Origin: Roseiarcus sp963798015 | GTDB lineage: Bacteria > Pseudomonadota > Alphaproteobacteria > Rhizobiales > Beijerinckiaceae | Assembly: GCA_963798015.1 (NCBI GenBank) | Contig: CAWCSA010000002.1 | Coordinates: 248,001-312,000 of the forward strand | Direction of reading: 5' to 3' | Length of the DNA stretch: 64,000 nucleotides | In this document: positions 35,044 to 43,097 of the stretch, piece by piece | Numbering within the stretch: the first letter of the stretch is position 1 | Layout: every line of letters starts with the position of its first letter | Notes under the pieces: model-generated | What the model was told of the DNA's origin: nothing | The model's database searches: none | What the model saw: only the letters and a program-made list of their open reading frames with translations | Translations under genes and position numbers: made by a program

Positions 35044-36255
35044 ATGGCTGAGGATCGGCCGCCTCAGCGTAAACGACGCTTCAGGCAAGTCGCTTGGGCT
35101 TTGGCGTTGGCGGCTTCCGGCCTGCTCGCTCCGCCGTCATACGCCGATCTGAGGCCGCGCTCGCGCTCGCGGGTGATGCCGCCGATGCGTTTCGTGCACG
35201 TGACCAGCGCGGATCCGGCCTGCAAGCCAAATTGCCCGGAATGGCTGTCGGCCGAGGGGCGCATCGAACCGGGCACGGCGAAGGCTTTCGCCAATGTGGT
35301 TGCGAACCTCAAAGGCCGCCGGCTGCCGATCCTCATTCATTCTCCGGGCGGTTCGGTCGCCGACGCGGGGGCCATGGGCGAGCTCATTCGGGCCAAGAGT
35401 CTTGCGGTTGCGGTCGCCAGGACGTTGATCACCAACTGTCCGGAAGCCTCGCCGAAATGCCCTGACGGACCCGGCACGGCGATCACCGGCGGCGCGATCT
35501 GCGCGTCGGCCTGCGTGGTCGTGCTCGCCGGCGGCGTCGAACGCCTCGCCGGCCCGTCGGCGCGGATCGGGGTGCATCAGACGACTACAGTGGTGAGTGA
35601 GGCCGAAGGCCTGGCGCACCTGAAATCGACGCGGAAGATCTACGAGCAGCAGGGGGTCGACGCGGCGGTCGAGGCCTATCTCGCTGCAATGGGCGTGGGC
35701 GAACCGGTGATGACGCTCATGCGCAAGACGTCAGCGGCCAGCATTCGCTGGCTGAGCCCAGCGGAACTCAAATCCTCGCATCTCACGACCCTAGCGCTCG
35801 ACGCAGCCGCGCCAATGCTGACGAGCGGTGCGAATGGCCTTAACGCCCAAGCATTCGACGGCGACCCGCCGCGCGCCGATCTCATGGAGGCGAGCCTCAC
35901 GAGGCCGCTCGCCGAAAGCGGCGCGACCTTGGAGATCGCATTCCGCTATCGCCGCGGTGGCGGCGTGGTCGAGGGGGAAGCGATCGAGCGCACTCTGGAC
36001 GCGTCGCAGGCAACGCATCCGCCGTCTCCTGACCTAAGCCTCATACTGAGCGCGCCCGGCGCCGACCCCGTTCCGTTGCGGATCGCCGGGTCGACCGCGG
36101 CGCCCACGCTCATCCCGCGCGAGCGCTTCTGTGCGTTCGCGCATGGCGACGCGACCATCACGTCCACGGCGCCCGACGGGCCTCAGAGTTTCGGGCCGGT
36201 CGAACTCGCCACTCTGGACGGCGCGAGGACGCTGATCGCCGAAGCCTGTCCTTAA
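35044..36255 (+). CDS. Periplasmic ClpP/crotonase-fold protein (COG3904-like)
   Basis: A 403-residue exported protein. A basic N-terminus (RPPQRKRRFRQ) is followed by a hydrophobic signal segment (VAWALALAASGLLA, ~17-30). The core holds LPILIHSPGGSVADAGAMGELI and GGAICASACVVVLAGG, which fit the SPGGS and S-A-C/A motifs of ClpP-like serine proteases, then IGVHQTT with a potential catalytic His. Cys pairs (C-KPNC; NC-EASPKC) suggest disulfides. Members of this group are predicted periplasmic proteases without a proven substrate. The C-terminal third (from ~260) is not recognised. Confidence 0.75.
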   Translation: MAEDRPPQRKRRFRQVAWALALAASGLLAPPSYADLRPRSRSRVMPPMRFVHVTSADPACKPNCPEWLSAEGRIEPGTAKAFANVVANLKGRRLPILIHSPGGSVADAGAMGELIRAKSLAVAVARTLITNCPEASPKCPDGPGTAITGGAICASACVVVLAGGVERLAGPSARIGVHQTTTVVSEAEGLAHLKSTRKIYEQQGVDAAVEAYLAAMGVGEPVMTLMRKTSAASIRWLSPAELKSSHLTTLALDAAAPMLTSGANGLNAQAFDGDPPRADLMEASLTRPLAESGATLEIAFRYRRGGGVVEGEAIERTLDASQATHPPSPDLSLILSAPGADPVPLRIAGSTAAPTLIPRERFCAFAHGDATITSTAPDGPQSFGPVELATLDGARTLIAEACP

Positions 36256-36400
36256 GGGCCTTTGTGGTCATTGTAAGCTTCGAATGACTTTTGCGTGATC
36301 TGAGGCGAGAAGCGCGAGTCGCCCTCCCATTACGCGTCGACCGGCGGCGTCGAACTCGTTAGAGAGTTCGGCAATCGCGCGTCCAGGGAGAGAAGCGAGC

Positions 36401-37723
36401 ATGGCGGCCAACATTGAAAACGTCACCCTCAAGCGGGTGGCGTATCGCTTCATTCCTTTCCTGATGCTCTGCTATTTCGTCAATTATCTCGATCGCGTGA
36501 ACGTCGGCTTCGCCAAGCTCACCATGGACGCGGATCTCGGCCTTTCGGACACCGCGTTCGGATTCGGCGCTGGGATTTTCTTCCTCGCTTATTTTCTGTT
36601 CGAGGTTCCCTCGAATGTCATCATGGACCGGGTCGGCGCGCGGATCTGGATCGCGCGCATTATGATCTCATGGGGCATCATATCGGGAGCGATGGCCTTC
36701 ATTCCGCAGATCTCTACATGGACGGGCTTTAGCCCGGAGCACACGTTCTTCGGACTTCGCTTCCTTCTTGGGCTCGCCGAGGCCGGCTTTTTCCCCGGCA
36801 TCATCTTCTTTTTGACGCTTTGGTTTCCTGCCGCCTACCGCGCCCGGATCGTCAGCTGTTTCATGGCGGCGATTCCGCTCTCATCGGCCTTCGGCTCGCC
36901 AGTCTCGGCGTCGCTCCTCGGCCTTCATGGGACGCGTGGCCTTTCGGGCTGGCAATGGCTCTTCATCATTGAGGCCGTGCCCTCGATCCTGCTCGCTTTC
37001 GTCGCCTATTTTTATCTGACAGATCGGCCCAAAGACGCGACATGGCTTTCGGCCAGCGAACGGGATTGGCTTCAAGGGCGACTTGACGCGGAAGATGCGC
37101 GGCGCGCCCATGTTTCTCCTCACAATATTTTTGCGAGCCTCTACGACTATCGGGTGCTGGCGCTGGCCTTGGTCTATTTTGGCAATGTCGCCTGCCTCTA
37201 TGGGGTCGCGTTTTGGCTGCCCTCGATCGTGAAGGGCTTCGGCGTCTCGATCGCCGCGACCGGGTGGATCAGCGCAATTCCCTATATCGTTGGCTTCTTC
37301 GGCATGCTTTGGTGGGGCCTTCGCTCCGACAGGCACGGGGAGCGCACGTATCATTTGGCAGGCGCGCTGCTCGCTGCGGCGGCCGGTATCGGTGCTTCGG
37401 CGTTTCTCGACGATCCTGTCGCAAAAATGACTGCGCTGACCATCGGCGCCCTTGGAGTTTATTCGGCGCTGCCGCTCCTGTGGACCCTGCCGACCGCCTT
37501 TCTTGCAGGCGCCGCCGTCGCGCCAGGCATCGCCGCCATCAACGCCATCGGCAATCTCGCCGGCTATTTTGGCCCCTTTATCATGGGCTGGATCAAGGAT
37601 CTGACGGGCGATTTCCGCTGGGGACTTGTTACGATCGCCTTATGCGCCGTTGGCGCGCTCGTCATCACGCTGATGCTGGGCCATGATTCTGAACTCGAGC
37701 GGGCGCCTGAACCCGCGGAATAA
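36401..37723 (+). CDS. MFS transporter, anion:cation symporter (ACS) type
   Basis: A 440-residue 12-helix carrier. FVNYLDRVNVGFAKLTMDADLGLSDTAFG is the typical first-helix region of the ACS family (tartrate, phthalate, 4-hydroxyphenylacetate, glucarate carriers). FFLAYFLFEVPSNVIMDRVGAR and LGLAEAGFFPGIIFFLTLWFP are further landmarks. It probably imports an organic anion with protons. GGGAGAG lies 10 bases before the ATG. No catabolic gene is adjacent, so the substrate is unknown. A decayed copy of the palindromic repeat may lie downstream (about 37761-37800). Confidence 0.85.
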   Translation: MAANIENVTLKRVAYRFIPFLMLCYFVNYLDRVNVGFAKLTMDADLGLSDTAFGFGAGIFFLAYFLFEVPSNVIMDRVGARIWIARIMISWGIISGAMAFIPQISTWTGFSPEHTFFGLRFLLGLAEAGFFPGIIFFLTLWFPAAYRARIVSCFMAAIPLSSAFGSPVSASLLGLHGTRGLSGWQWLFIIEAVPSILLAFVAYFYLTDRPKDATWLSASERDWLQGRLDAEDARRAHVSPHNIFASLYDYRVLALALVYFGNVACLYGVAFWLPSIVKGFGVSIAATGWISAIPYIVGFFGMLWWGLRSDRHGERTYHLAGALLAAAAGIGASAFLDDPVAKMTALTIGALGVYSALPLLWTLPTAFLAGAAVAPGIAAINAIGNLAGYFGPFIMGWIKDLTGDFRWGLVTIALCAVGALVITLMLGHDSELERAPEPAE

Positions 37724-37878
37724 CAGCGAGGATCTCCACAGATCGTCATTGCGAACCGTAGGGCGTCCTTCGATACCCTGTGGCTCCTAGCGGTGACGGG
37801 CGTCTTGGAGGACTGCGGCTTCTAGCCAGATCGAAGCTGTGGTGACTATGACTCCCTCAATCGCGCGGCTGCCAGCGG

Positions 37879-38280
37879 TCAGGAACCGCTTTCGCCATCC
37901 GGACTGGCGACCACCACAACGTAGCCATCGGGGTCGCGGAGCCAAATCTCCCGGTGCTGGGGCGCAGGGTTGAAGTGCGGTTCCTCGATGATCTCCGCTT
38001 CCAACCGGCGCGCGCGCTCGACGGTCGAATCAAAATCGTCGACCTGGAACCACAACACGACGCCGTGCCCGTGAGGCGCCGCGTCGGCATTGACGAGATT
38101 GGGGTGGTCCTCCGCGTCCCAAGCGTGCAGTTGGAGAAGCAGCCGACCGGAGCGCCAGATCCGATCGTACACGTCGCGGTGGCTGTGATCCGGAAGCGTG
38201 TCTGCTGCGAGCAATTCCGCGTACCAGCGGCTGCTCGCGCGGACGTTGCGCACGGCTATGAGCGGTTGAACCTCGACCAT
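37879..38280 (-). CDS. VOC superfamily protein (glyoxalase/bleomycin-resistance-like)
   Basis: A 133-residue single-domain VOC protein. It begins VEVQPLIAVRNVRASSRWYAELL, has HGHGVVLWFQVDDFD in the middle and ends with EIWLRDPDGYVVVVAS, all standard elements of the paired beta-alpha-beta-beta-beta fold. The conserved Glu of the C-terminal motif (REIWLRDPDG) fits a metal ligand. I use ATG 38280; the longer frame to 38418 lacks conserved residues. It is divergent from acdS with a 193-base gap. The substrate is unknown. Confidence 0.75.
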   Translation of the reverse strand: MVEVQPLIAVRNVRASSRWYAELLAADTLPDHSHRDVYDRIWRSGRLLLQLHAWDAEDHPNLVNADAAPHGHGVVLWFQVDDFDSTVERARRLEAEIIEEPHFNPAPQHREIWLRDPDGYVVVVASPDGESGS

Positions 38281-38473
38281 GGATTTCTGCGCACGCGAGT
38301 TCATAGAGCGGTCCGTCGATCTTGGCGCCGTCAGCGGGCGCTTGGAGTTAGGCCTTGATCGTCGCCAACCATGGCAGTTCGATGCAAAACAGCGGTTCAC
38401 GAAGCCGATTTGAGCCAAGCCTGTCTTGGTCTAGCATCGCGCGCCTTCGCTGCAACAACCAGGCTTGTCACGC

Positions 38474-39487
38474 ATGCTGGAAAAGTTCGAACGCTATCCG
38501 CTTACCTTCGGGCCAACGCCGATCGAGAGGCTCAAGCGCCTGAGCGCGCATCTGGGCGGCGATGTCGAGCTTTACGCCAAGCGCGAGGACTGCAATTCCG
38601 GTCTTGCCTATGGCGGCAACAAGCTGCGCAAGCTCGAATACATCATCCCCGACGCGATCGCCTCGAACGCCGACACGCTGGTGTCGATCGGCGGCGTGCA
38701 GTCGAACCACACCCGCCAGGTGGCTGCGGTCGCGGCCAAGATCGGGATGAAGTGCCGGCTGGTGCAGGAAGCATGGGTGCCACACGAGGACGCCGTTTAT
38801 GACCGTGTCGGCAACATCATGCTGAGCCGCATCATGGGCGCTGACGTCAGGCTGGTCGACGACGGTTTCGACATCGGCATCCGCCAAAGCTGGGAGGACG
38901 CGCTCAAGGACGTCGAAGCGCAAGGCGGGCGCCCGTACGCGATTCCCGCCGGTGCCTCGGTGCACAAATACGGCGGGCTCGGCTATGTCGGCTTCGCCGA
39001 GGAAGTGCGCGCCCAGGAGCGCGAGCTCGGGTTTGCGTTCGACTATATCGTCGTGTGCACGGTGACCGGCTCGACCCATGCGGGCATGGTGGTCGGCTTC
39101 GCCAAGGACGGACGGCAGCGCAAGGTGATCGGCATCGACGCATCCGCGACGCCGAAGCAGACAAAAGAACAGGTGCTCGATATCGCCCGCAAGACCGCGA
39201 AACTGATCGAACTCGGGCAGGACATCGCTGACGACGACGTCGTGCTGATCGGGGACTACGCCTATCCGACCTATGGCGTGCCGTCCGAGGAGACGAAGGA
39301 GGCGATCCGGTTAACCGCGCGGCTCGAAGGCATGATCACGGATCCGGTCTACGAGGGCAAATCGATGCAGGGCATGATCGATCTCACGAAGAAGGGCTTC
39401 TTCCCCAAAGGATCGAAGCTGCTCTACGCCCATCTCGGCGGCGCGCCTGCGCTCAACGGCTACGCCTATGCCTTCCGCAACGGGTGA
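38474..39487 (+). CDS. acdS: 1-aminocyclopropane-1-carboxylate (ACC) deaminase
   Basis: A 337-residue PLP enzyme that cleaves ACC, the plant ethylene precursor, to 2-oxobutyrate and ammonia. FERYPLTFGPTPIERLKRLS, YAKREDCNSGLAYGGNK (Lys50 is the PLP lysine), SIGGVQSNHTRQVAAVAA (substrate Ser), TDPVYEGKSM (Tyr-Glu pair diagnostic of ACC deaminase rather than D-cysteine desulfhydrase) and LYAHLGGAPALN all match characterised AcdS proteins. ATG 38474 gives the canonical length; TTG 38465 is possible. No AcdR-type Lrp regulator is adjacent. This trait suggests a plant- or soil-associated lifestyle. Confidence 0.93.
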   Translation: MLEKFERYPLTFGPTPIERLKRLSAHLGGDVELYAKREDCNSGLAYGGNKLRKLEYIIPDAIASNADTLVSIGGVQSNHTRQVAAVAAKIGMKCRLVQEAWVPHEDAVYDRVGNIMLSRIMGADVRLVDDGFDIGIRQSWEDALKDVEAQGGRPYAIPAGASVHKYGGLGYVGFAEEVRAQERELGFAFDYIVVCTVTGSTHAGMVVGFAKDGRQRKVIGIDASATPKQTKEQVLDIARKTAKLIELGQDIADDDVVLIGDYAYPTYGVPSEETKEAIRLTARLEGMITDPVYEGKSMQGMIDLTKKGFFPKGSKLLYAHLGGAPALNGYAYAFRNG

Positions 39488-39623
39488 ACTTACGATAGCG
39501 CCTTCTGACTGGCGTACGTCTCATCGCGCCGGTTGGACAGCGGTAGTAAAACCGGCTGGGCACGGCAAACCGCTCCTGCGAAAACAGGAGCGGCTCGCAG
39601 TTCAGACCTTGGCCAGATTGGCC

Positions 39624-39927
39624 TTACAGTCCGCACAAAGCTGTGTATCGGCCGGTGAAGTCCCGGTCGAGGTAGCATCCAGAGGCCGGCTGAACTCCAG
39701 CCGCCAGTCGCCATTGCGAACGGCGCGGTCACAGCGCCGAATATGGGCCCGATCACTGGCACACCATTGTTCCAACCGAAGGAGGCCGGGGCGCGTTCAT
39801 ACGGCGCGTAACCTCGCGACACGGCTGGATCATTGTTGTTGAAACCGTTGAAAGTCTGGGCAAAAACTGGCGCCGCGCCGAGAGTTAACGAAACTGCCGT
39901 CGCAAGAAGTGCTACACGTAACATCAT
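39624..39927 (-). pseudogene. Small secreted protein, frame probably broken by +1 at 39692-39697 (probable sequence error)
   Basis: The protein has a clear signal peptide (MLRVALLATAVSLTLGAAPVFA, residues 2-23), then a Gly/Asn/Pro-rich region with VPVIGPIFGAVTAPFAMATGG. As read, the frame continues to 39490 through a basic, low-complexity tail. Removing one base from GAGTTC (minus strand; GAACTC at 39692-39697) gives a tail ending GCYLDRDFTGRYTALCGL and a stop at 39624, a 100-residue protein with two Cys. That ending looks native. The function is unknown. It is convergent with acdS. The corrected end is my inference. Confidence 0.5.
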
Positions 39928-40105
39928 CTTCTCCTATGGGTTCTAACCCCTCGGCGAAAGAACCCCTGAGACCTTTCATCTGTTCCCGTAATCGCGAGGA
40001 GTTGAACTGGCCACTCCAAGCCGATGTTGACGGCTGCCATCTTGACGCCGCGGTCACATGGTTCTGACCTTTGCGCGCTACTTTCAATGTGGGCCAAGGA
40101 TCGCC

Positions 40106-40849
40106 ATGGGACGCTTTGCTTCGACGGTCGCCTATTACGAAACCGCCAGGCCGCCCTATGGCGCAGCGTTTTTCGAAGCCGTAGCGTTACAGCTGGGGCT
40201 GGACGGGAGTGAGCGCCTTCTCGATGTCGGCGCCGGTCCGGGCATTCTCGCGATCGGCTTTGCGCCCTATTGCCGGGAAGTCATCGGCGTCGATCCGGAG
40301 CCGGGCATGGTCGAGGCGGCGCGCGCCGCAGCCGAGCGGGCGGGCGCAACGGTGTCATTCATCGAGGGTGGGTTCGAGGATGCCGCCGCAACGCTCGGCG
40401 CTTTCGACCTTGTCAGTATCGGCCGCGCGATCCACTGGCTCGATCCCGAGCCTGCCCGCGAAGCGCTCAAGTGCGCCCTCGCGCCTCGCGGAAGAGTTCT
40501 GGTCTGCGGCGCGACAAGCGCCAAAGACGGGCGCAATCTTTGGCTCGAGACTTTCAACGCCGTGCGCGATCGATGGAAGGGCGAGGGGCCGGCGCGCGAT
40601 CATCATACGTTCTTCGCCGACGGCCCGTTCACCCGAACCGGAACGATCCGGGTCGAGGGGACCTACGCTTTTCCGGTCGAGCGGCTGGTCGAACGCGTTC
40701 TGTCAATGTCGACGTCCTCGTCGGAGCGGCTTGGCGCCGAAGTTCCCACGATGAAGCGCGCCATGCGCGAAAAGCTCGCGCCCTTCGCGTCCAACGGGAT
40801 GATCGAGGACATCGTCGAAGCGCGAGCCGAAGTGTTCGAGCGCGCCTGA
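40106..40849 (+). CDS. Class I SAM-dependent methyltransferase
   Basis: A 247-residue methyltransferase of the Methyltransf_11/25 type. The SAM loop is RLLDVGAGPGILAIG (~35-48), the acidic end of beta-2 is VIGVDPEPGM and motif III-like FDLVSIGRAIHWLDPE follows, resembling ubiquinone/trans-aconitate-type enzymes. The start at 40106 is preferred because AAGGA precedes it and FASTVAYYETARPPY is the family N-terminus; the frame extends upstream to 40058 without support. The substrate is unknown. Confidence 0.82.
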   Translation: MGRFASTVAYYETARPPYGAAFFEAVALQLGLDGSERLLDVGAGPGILAIGFAPYCREVIGVDPEPGMVEAARAAAERAGATVSFIEGGFEDAAATLGAFDLVSIGRAIHWLDPEPAREALKCALAPRGRVLVCGATSAKDGRNLWLETFNAVRDRWKGEGPARDHHTFFADGPFTRTGTIRVEGTYAFPVERLVERVLSMSTSSSERLGAEVPTMKRAMREKLAPFASNGMIEDIVEARAEVFERA

Positions 40850-40944
40850 CAGCGCTACGCCCCTAGACCCCGCCGTTCCGAATTCCCTTTTGAGCCTTCG
40901 CGCGGAACGACCGCTTTCCAACACCGATGCGCTGACTGACCGCT

Positions 40945-41286
40945 TTATCGGGCGGGGTCGGCGGCCACGTAAATCCACGCACCGATGAGACCGTCCTCCG
41001 TTTCAACTTGAACGGCGGCGCGACGATATTCTCTACCCTCAAAATCATCCAGGCGGCTCCAATGGTTCGGAAGATCGGCCGACCTGAAAAGATGAACCTC
41101 GATTGTGTCGCCGTCAGCGTCGAGAACCAGCGCCGGATATCCGAGCGCGGCGCCCCAACCCTTGTGAACGCGCTTGCCTCTCACTGTCCCAACGCTCCAC
41201 TCGCCACGCAAATCGGAAAGATGATGATGATTTGGACGTCCAGGCGCGAGAGTGCCGTAGGTTGCGAGATGGTGGTCAAGGCTCAT
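40945..41286 (-). CDS. Gamma-glutamylcyclotransferase-fold (GGCT/AIG2-like) protein
   Basis: A 113-residue protein with the GGCT fold. LATYGTLAPGRPNHH near the N-terminus is the YGTL motif that binds the gamma-glutamyl or similar group, and LDDFEGREYRRAAV is the conserved substrate-loop motif with the catalytic-type Glu. Members act on gamma-glutamyl amines or are uncharacterised. I chose ATG 41286, since the 12 residues before it are not conserved-looking. It is convergent with the methyltransferase and lies 51 bases from the next minus-strand gene. Confidence 0.78.
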   Translation of the reverse strand: MSLDHHLATYGTLAPGRPNHHHLSDLRGEWSVGTVRGKRVHKGWGAALGYPALVLDADGDTIEVHLFRSADLPNHWSRLDDFEGREYRRAAVQVETEDGLIGAWIYVAADPAR

Positions 41287-41337
41287 GGATTGAGCATAGG
41301 ACAGCTTCCTCCGACGCATCAACGCGTCGAGAGCGCG

Positions 41338-42077
41338 TCAACCGGTGGTTTGCTTCCGATAGCGCATCGTCCAGACCGCGTCGTCGCCCGGCGAATATTC
41401 ATTGCCGACCCAAGGCGTCCCGCAAACGTGCAGATAAGCGTATGGCGTCCCGGCGAACATGATCCACGCGCCGGCGTCTCGCACTGTCGTCGGCAGCCCG
41501 CAATGGTCGGCGTCGAAGGGCCAGAGGATCATCCAGTGCGGGCCAATCGGTATGGCGGGGCTCGTCCTGTCATGGGGGGTCGTGTTGCTATGCTGTGTTG
41601 CGCCGCAAAGCATGTAACAGAGCCCCGGCGCATTGTTGGTCGGTTGAGGCTTGCCCTCAAGCACATCCTTGAACCATTGCAGCCCAAGGCGTCGACGCAC
41701 ATGGGCGGATCGCCGACGACATCTTCGTCGCCCGGCATGCAGATCCAGCCATTCGTGCCTTGTCTCAAGACCTCGGTCATGCGGCCCTGCTTATCCATCT
41801 CGGCGACGGTCGCGTGTTCCGTGATCACGGACGGCCCGGCTCGCATCGCGCGTGCGATTCTGACGGCGCGGATTTGCTCCTCGCGAGTCCTCGCAGCGAC
41901 GCTGCTGTCGGGCAAAGCAATCGCGGCATTGCTGTAGCTCCCGGAGCCGGCGCCTTCGGCCTTGGCCACGTCGCCAATCGCCGCCATCGCCGCGCCGAAG
42001 AACGTGGCGCCGGCGACCAGCGAGCGACGCGACAGCGTCTCCCCGGCCGTGAAGTCTTCAGGGTTGCGCTCGGTCAT
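41338..42077 (-). pseudogene. Conserved hypothetical protein with twin-arginine signal, frame broken at 41683-41685
   Basis: The two frames make one ~246-residue protein. The N-terminus has a Tat-like signal (SRRSLVAGATFFGAAMAAIG, ~13-32). The second half contains GLQWFKDVLEGKPQPTNNAPG, CYMLCGATQHSN, GPHWMILWPFDAD and TPYAYLHVCGTPWVGNEY, with several Cys and His that could bind a metal. The break is a one-base loss in a G-run: the minus strand reads TTGGGCTGC where TTGGGGCTGC would join the frames as VDALGLQWF. I recognise no family. It is adjacent to another Tat-signal gene (crotonase-like) upstream in the same direction. Confidence 0.6.
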
Positions 42078-42134
42078 TGTCATCAACTCCCGCATTGTCC
42101 CCAGGCTGCACACCTAAGTCCGAGGCTGCGTTGA

Positions 42135-43073
42135 TCATCGTCCCTGATAAACGGGCGGACGACCCTCTGCCTCGGCCTTCCTGCCTTCCTTGAAATCCTC
42201 GGTGCCATAAAGCGCCCGGTATTGCGGTTCCAGTTTCGACAGGGCTTCAGCCTCCGACGAATCGATCGCCAGATGCGCGGAAGCGAGCGTGGCTTTGATG
42301 CCGAGCGGCCCGCACGCAGCTATTTTCGTCGCCGTTTCAACGCCGATTTCGAGAGCCTCCGCGGCTGTCGGCGCGACCTTCTGCACGACGCCCATGCGAA
42401 ACGCTTCTTCAGCGCTCCAATGGTCGCCGGTCAGCATGTAGCGCATGGCGTTTGCCCATCCCGCTTCACGTACGAAGCGGATTGTGGAGCCGCCGCCCGG
42501 AAAGCGGCCGTGGGTGTTCTCGTCCTGGCCGAAGCGCGTGTCGGCGGCGGCAATTCGTATATCGGCGACAAGGTGAAGCTCATGCCCCATATTCCACGTG
42601 TCGCCGTGAACGACCACCACCAGCGGCTTCGACAGCCCTTTTGTCTTTGGCAAAGGATCAATAATTTCCGCATCGGTAAGGAAGGGTCGCCCCGATGCAG
42701 CCAGTGCCTGAAACGCGTTAACGTCGATGCCTCGGGAGAAATTGTCGCCATGTCCGAATAGCACGGCCGCTCGTAACGATGCGTCGTGCTCGTACTGGTA
42801 ATAGGCCTTCGCCAGGCCGAGATATATTTCCGGATCGACCCGGTTCTGAATAGCGGGGCGATTGATCCCGATCAGGACAACCTGACCGCGGCGTTCGATG
42901 GTGACCTTGCTGGCCGCGCCGAGCGGTGTGTCAGCCATCTCCATTGTTTTCACCGTGCTTTGAGGTGGCCTGGCGCTCTCGTTTTCCGCCGCCTGAGCAT
43001 GGGTGAGCACGCCCGTCCATGTCGAGACAATGGCGGCGCCCGCTTTCAGGACGTTGCGGCGTGCAACTGGCAT
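42135..43073 (-). CDS. Enoyl-CoA hydratase/isomerase (crotonase) family protein with Tat-like signal peptide
   Basis: A 312-residue protein whose core (~50-300) is a crotonase fold: VLIGINRPAIQNRVDPE at the N-terminus, FGHGDNFSRGIDVNAF (first oxyanion-hole segment), WNMGHELHLVADIRIAAADTRFGQDE (second segment and the -F-QDE family motif) and the C-terminal ALYGTEDFKEGRKAEAEGRPP tail. Its first ~30 residues, VARRNVLKAGAAIVSTWTGVLTHAQA, look like a twin-arginine signal with an AQA cleavage site, which is unusual for a CoA-dependent enzyme. A start at an internal Met (MEMADTPLG, ~44) would make it an ordinary cytoplasmic protein. It is followed by a Tat-signal hypothetical gene. Confidence 0.8.
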   Translation of the reverse strand: MPVARRNVLKAGAAIVSTWTGVLTHAQAAENESARPPQSTVKTMEMADTPLGAASKVTIERRGQVVLIGINRPAIQNRVDPEIYLGLAKAYYQYEHDASLRAAVLFGHGDNFSRGIDVNAFQALAASGRPFLTDAEIIDPLPKTKGLSKPLVVVVHGDTWNMGHELHLVADIRIAAADTRFGQDENTHGRFPGGGSTIRFVREAGWANAMRYMLTGDHWSAEEAFRMGVVQKVAPTAAEALEIGVETATKIAACGPLGIKATLASAHLAIDSSEAEALSKLEPQYRALYGTEDFKEGRKAEAEGRPPVYQGR

Positions 43074-43097
43074 TCCCGCGCTCCACGTCCTTGCTGC

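Noticed and set aside
37761..37800. Second copy of the Rhizobiales palindromic repeat (GCGTCCTTCGATACC...GGCTCCT)
   Set aside because: Only one arm is recognisable and it is degraded, so I do not list it as a feature.
38371..38802. 143-residue plus-strand frame overlapping the start of acdS
   Set aside because: Out-of-frame shadow of acdS with an Arg-rich translation.
41008..41937. 309-residue plus-strand open frame opposite the GGCT-like and Tat-signal genes
   Set aside because: No recognisable motifs; the minus strand gives a GGCT fold and a signal-peptide protein, each more coherent.
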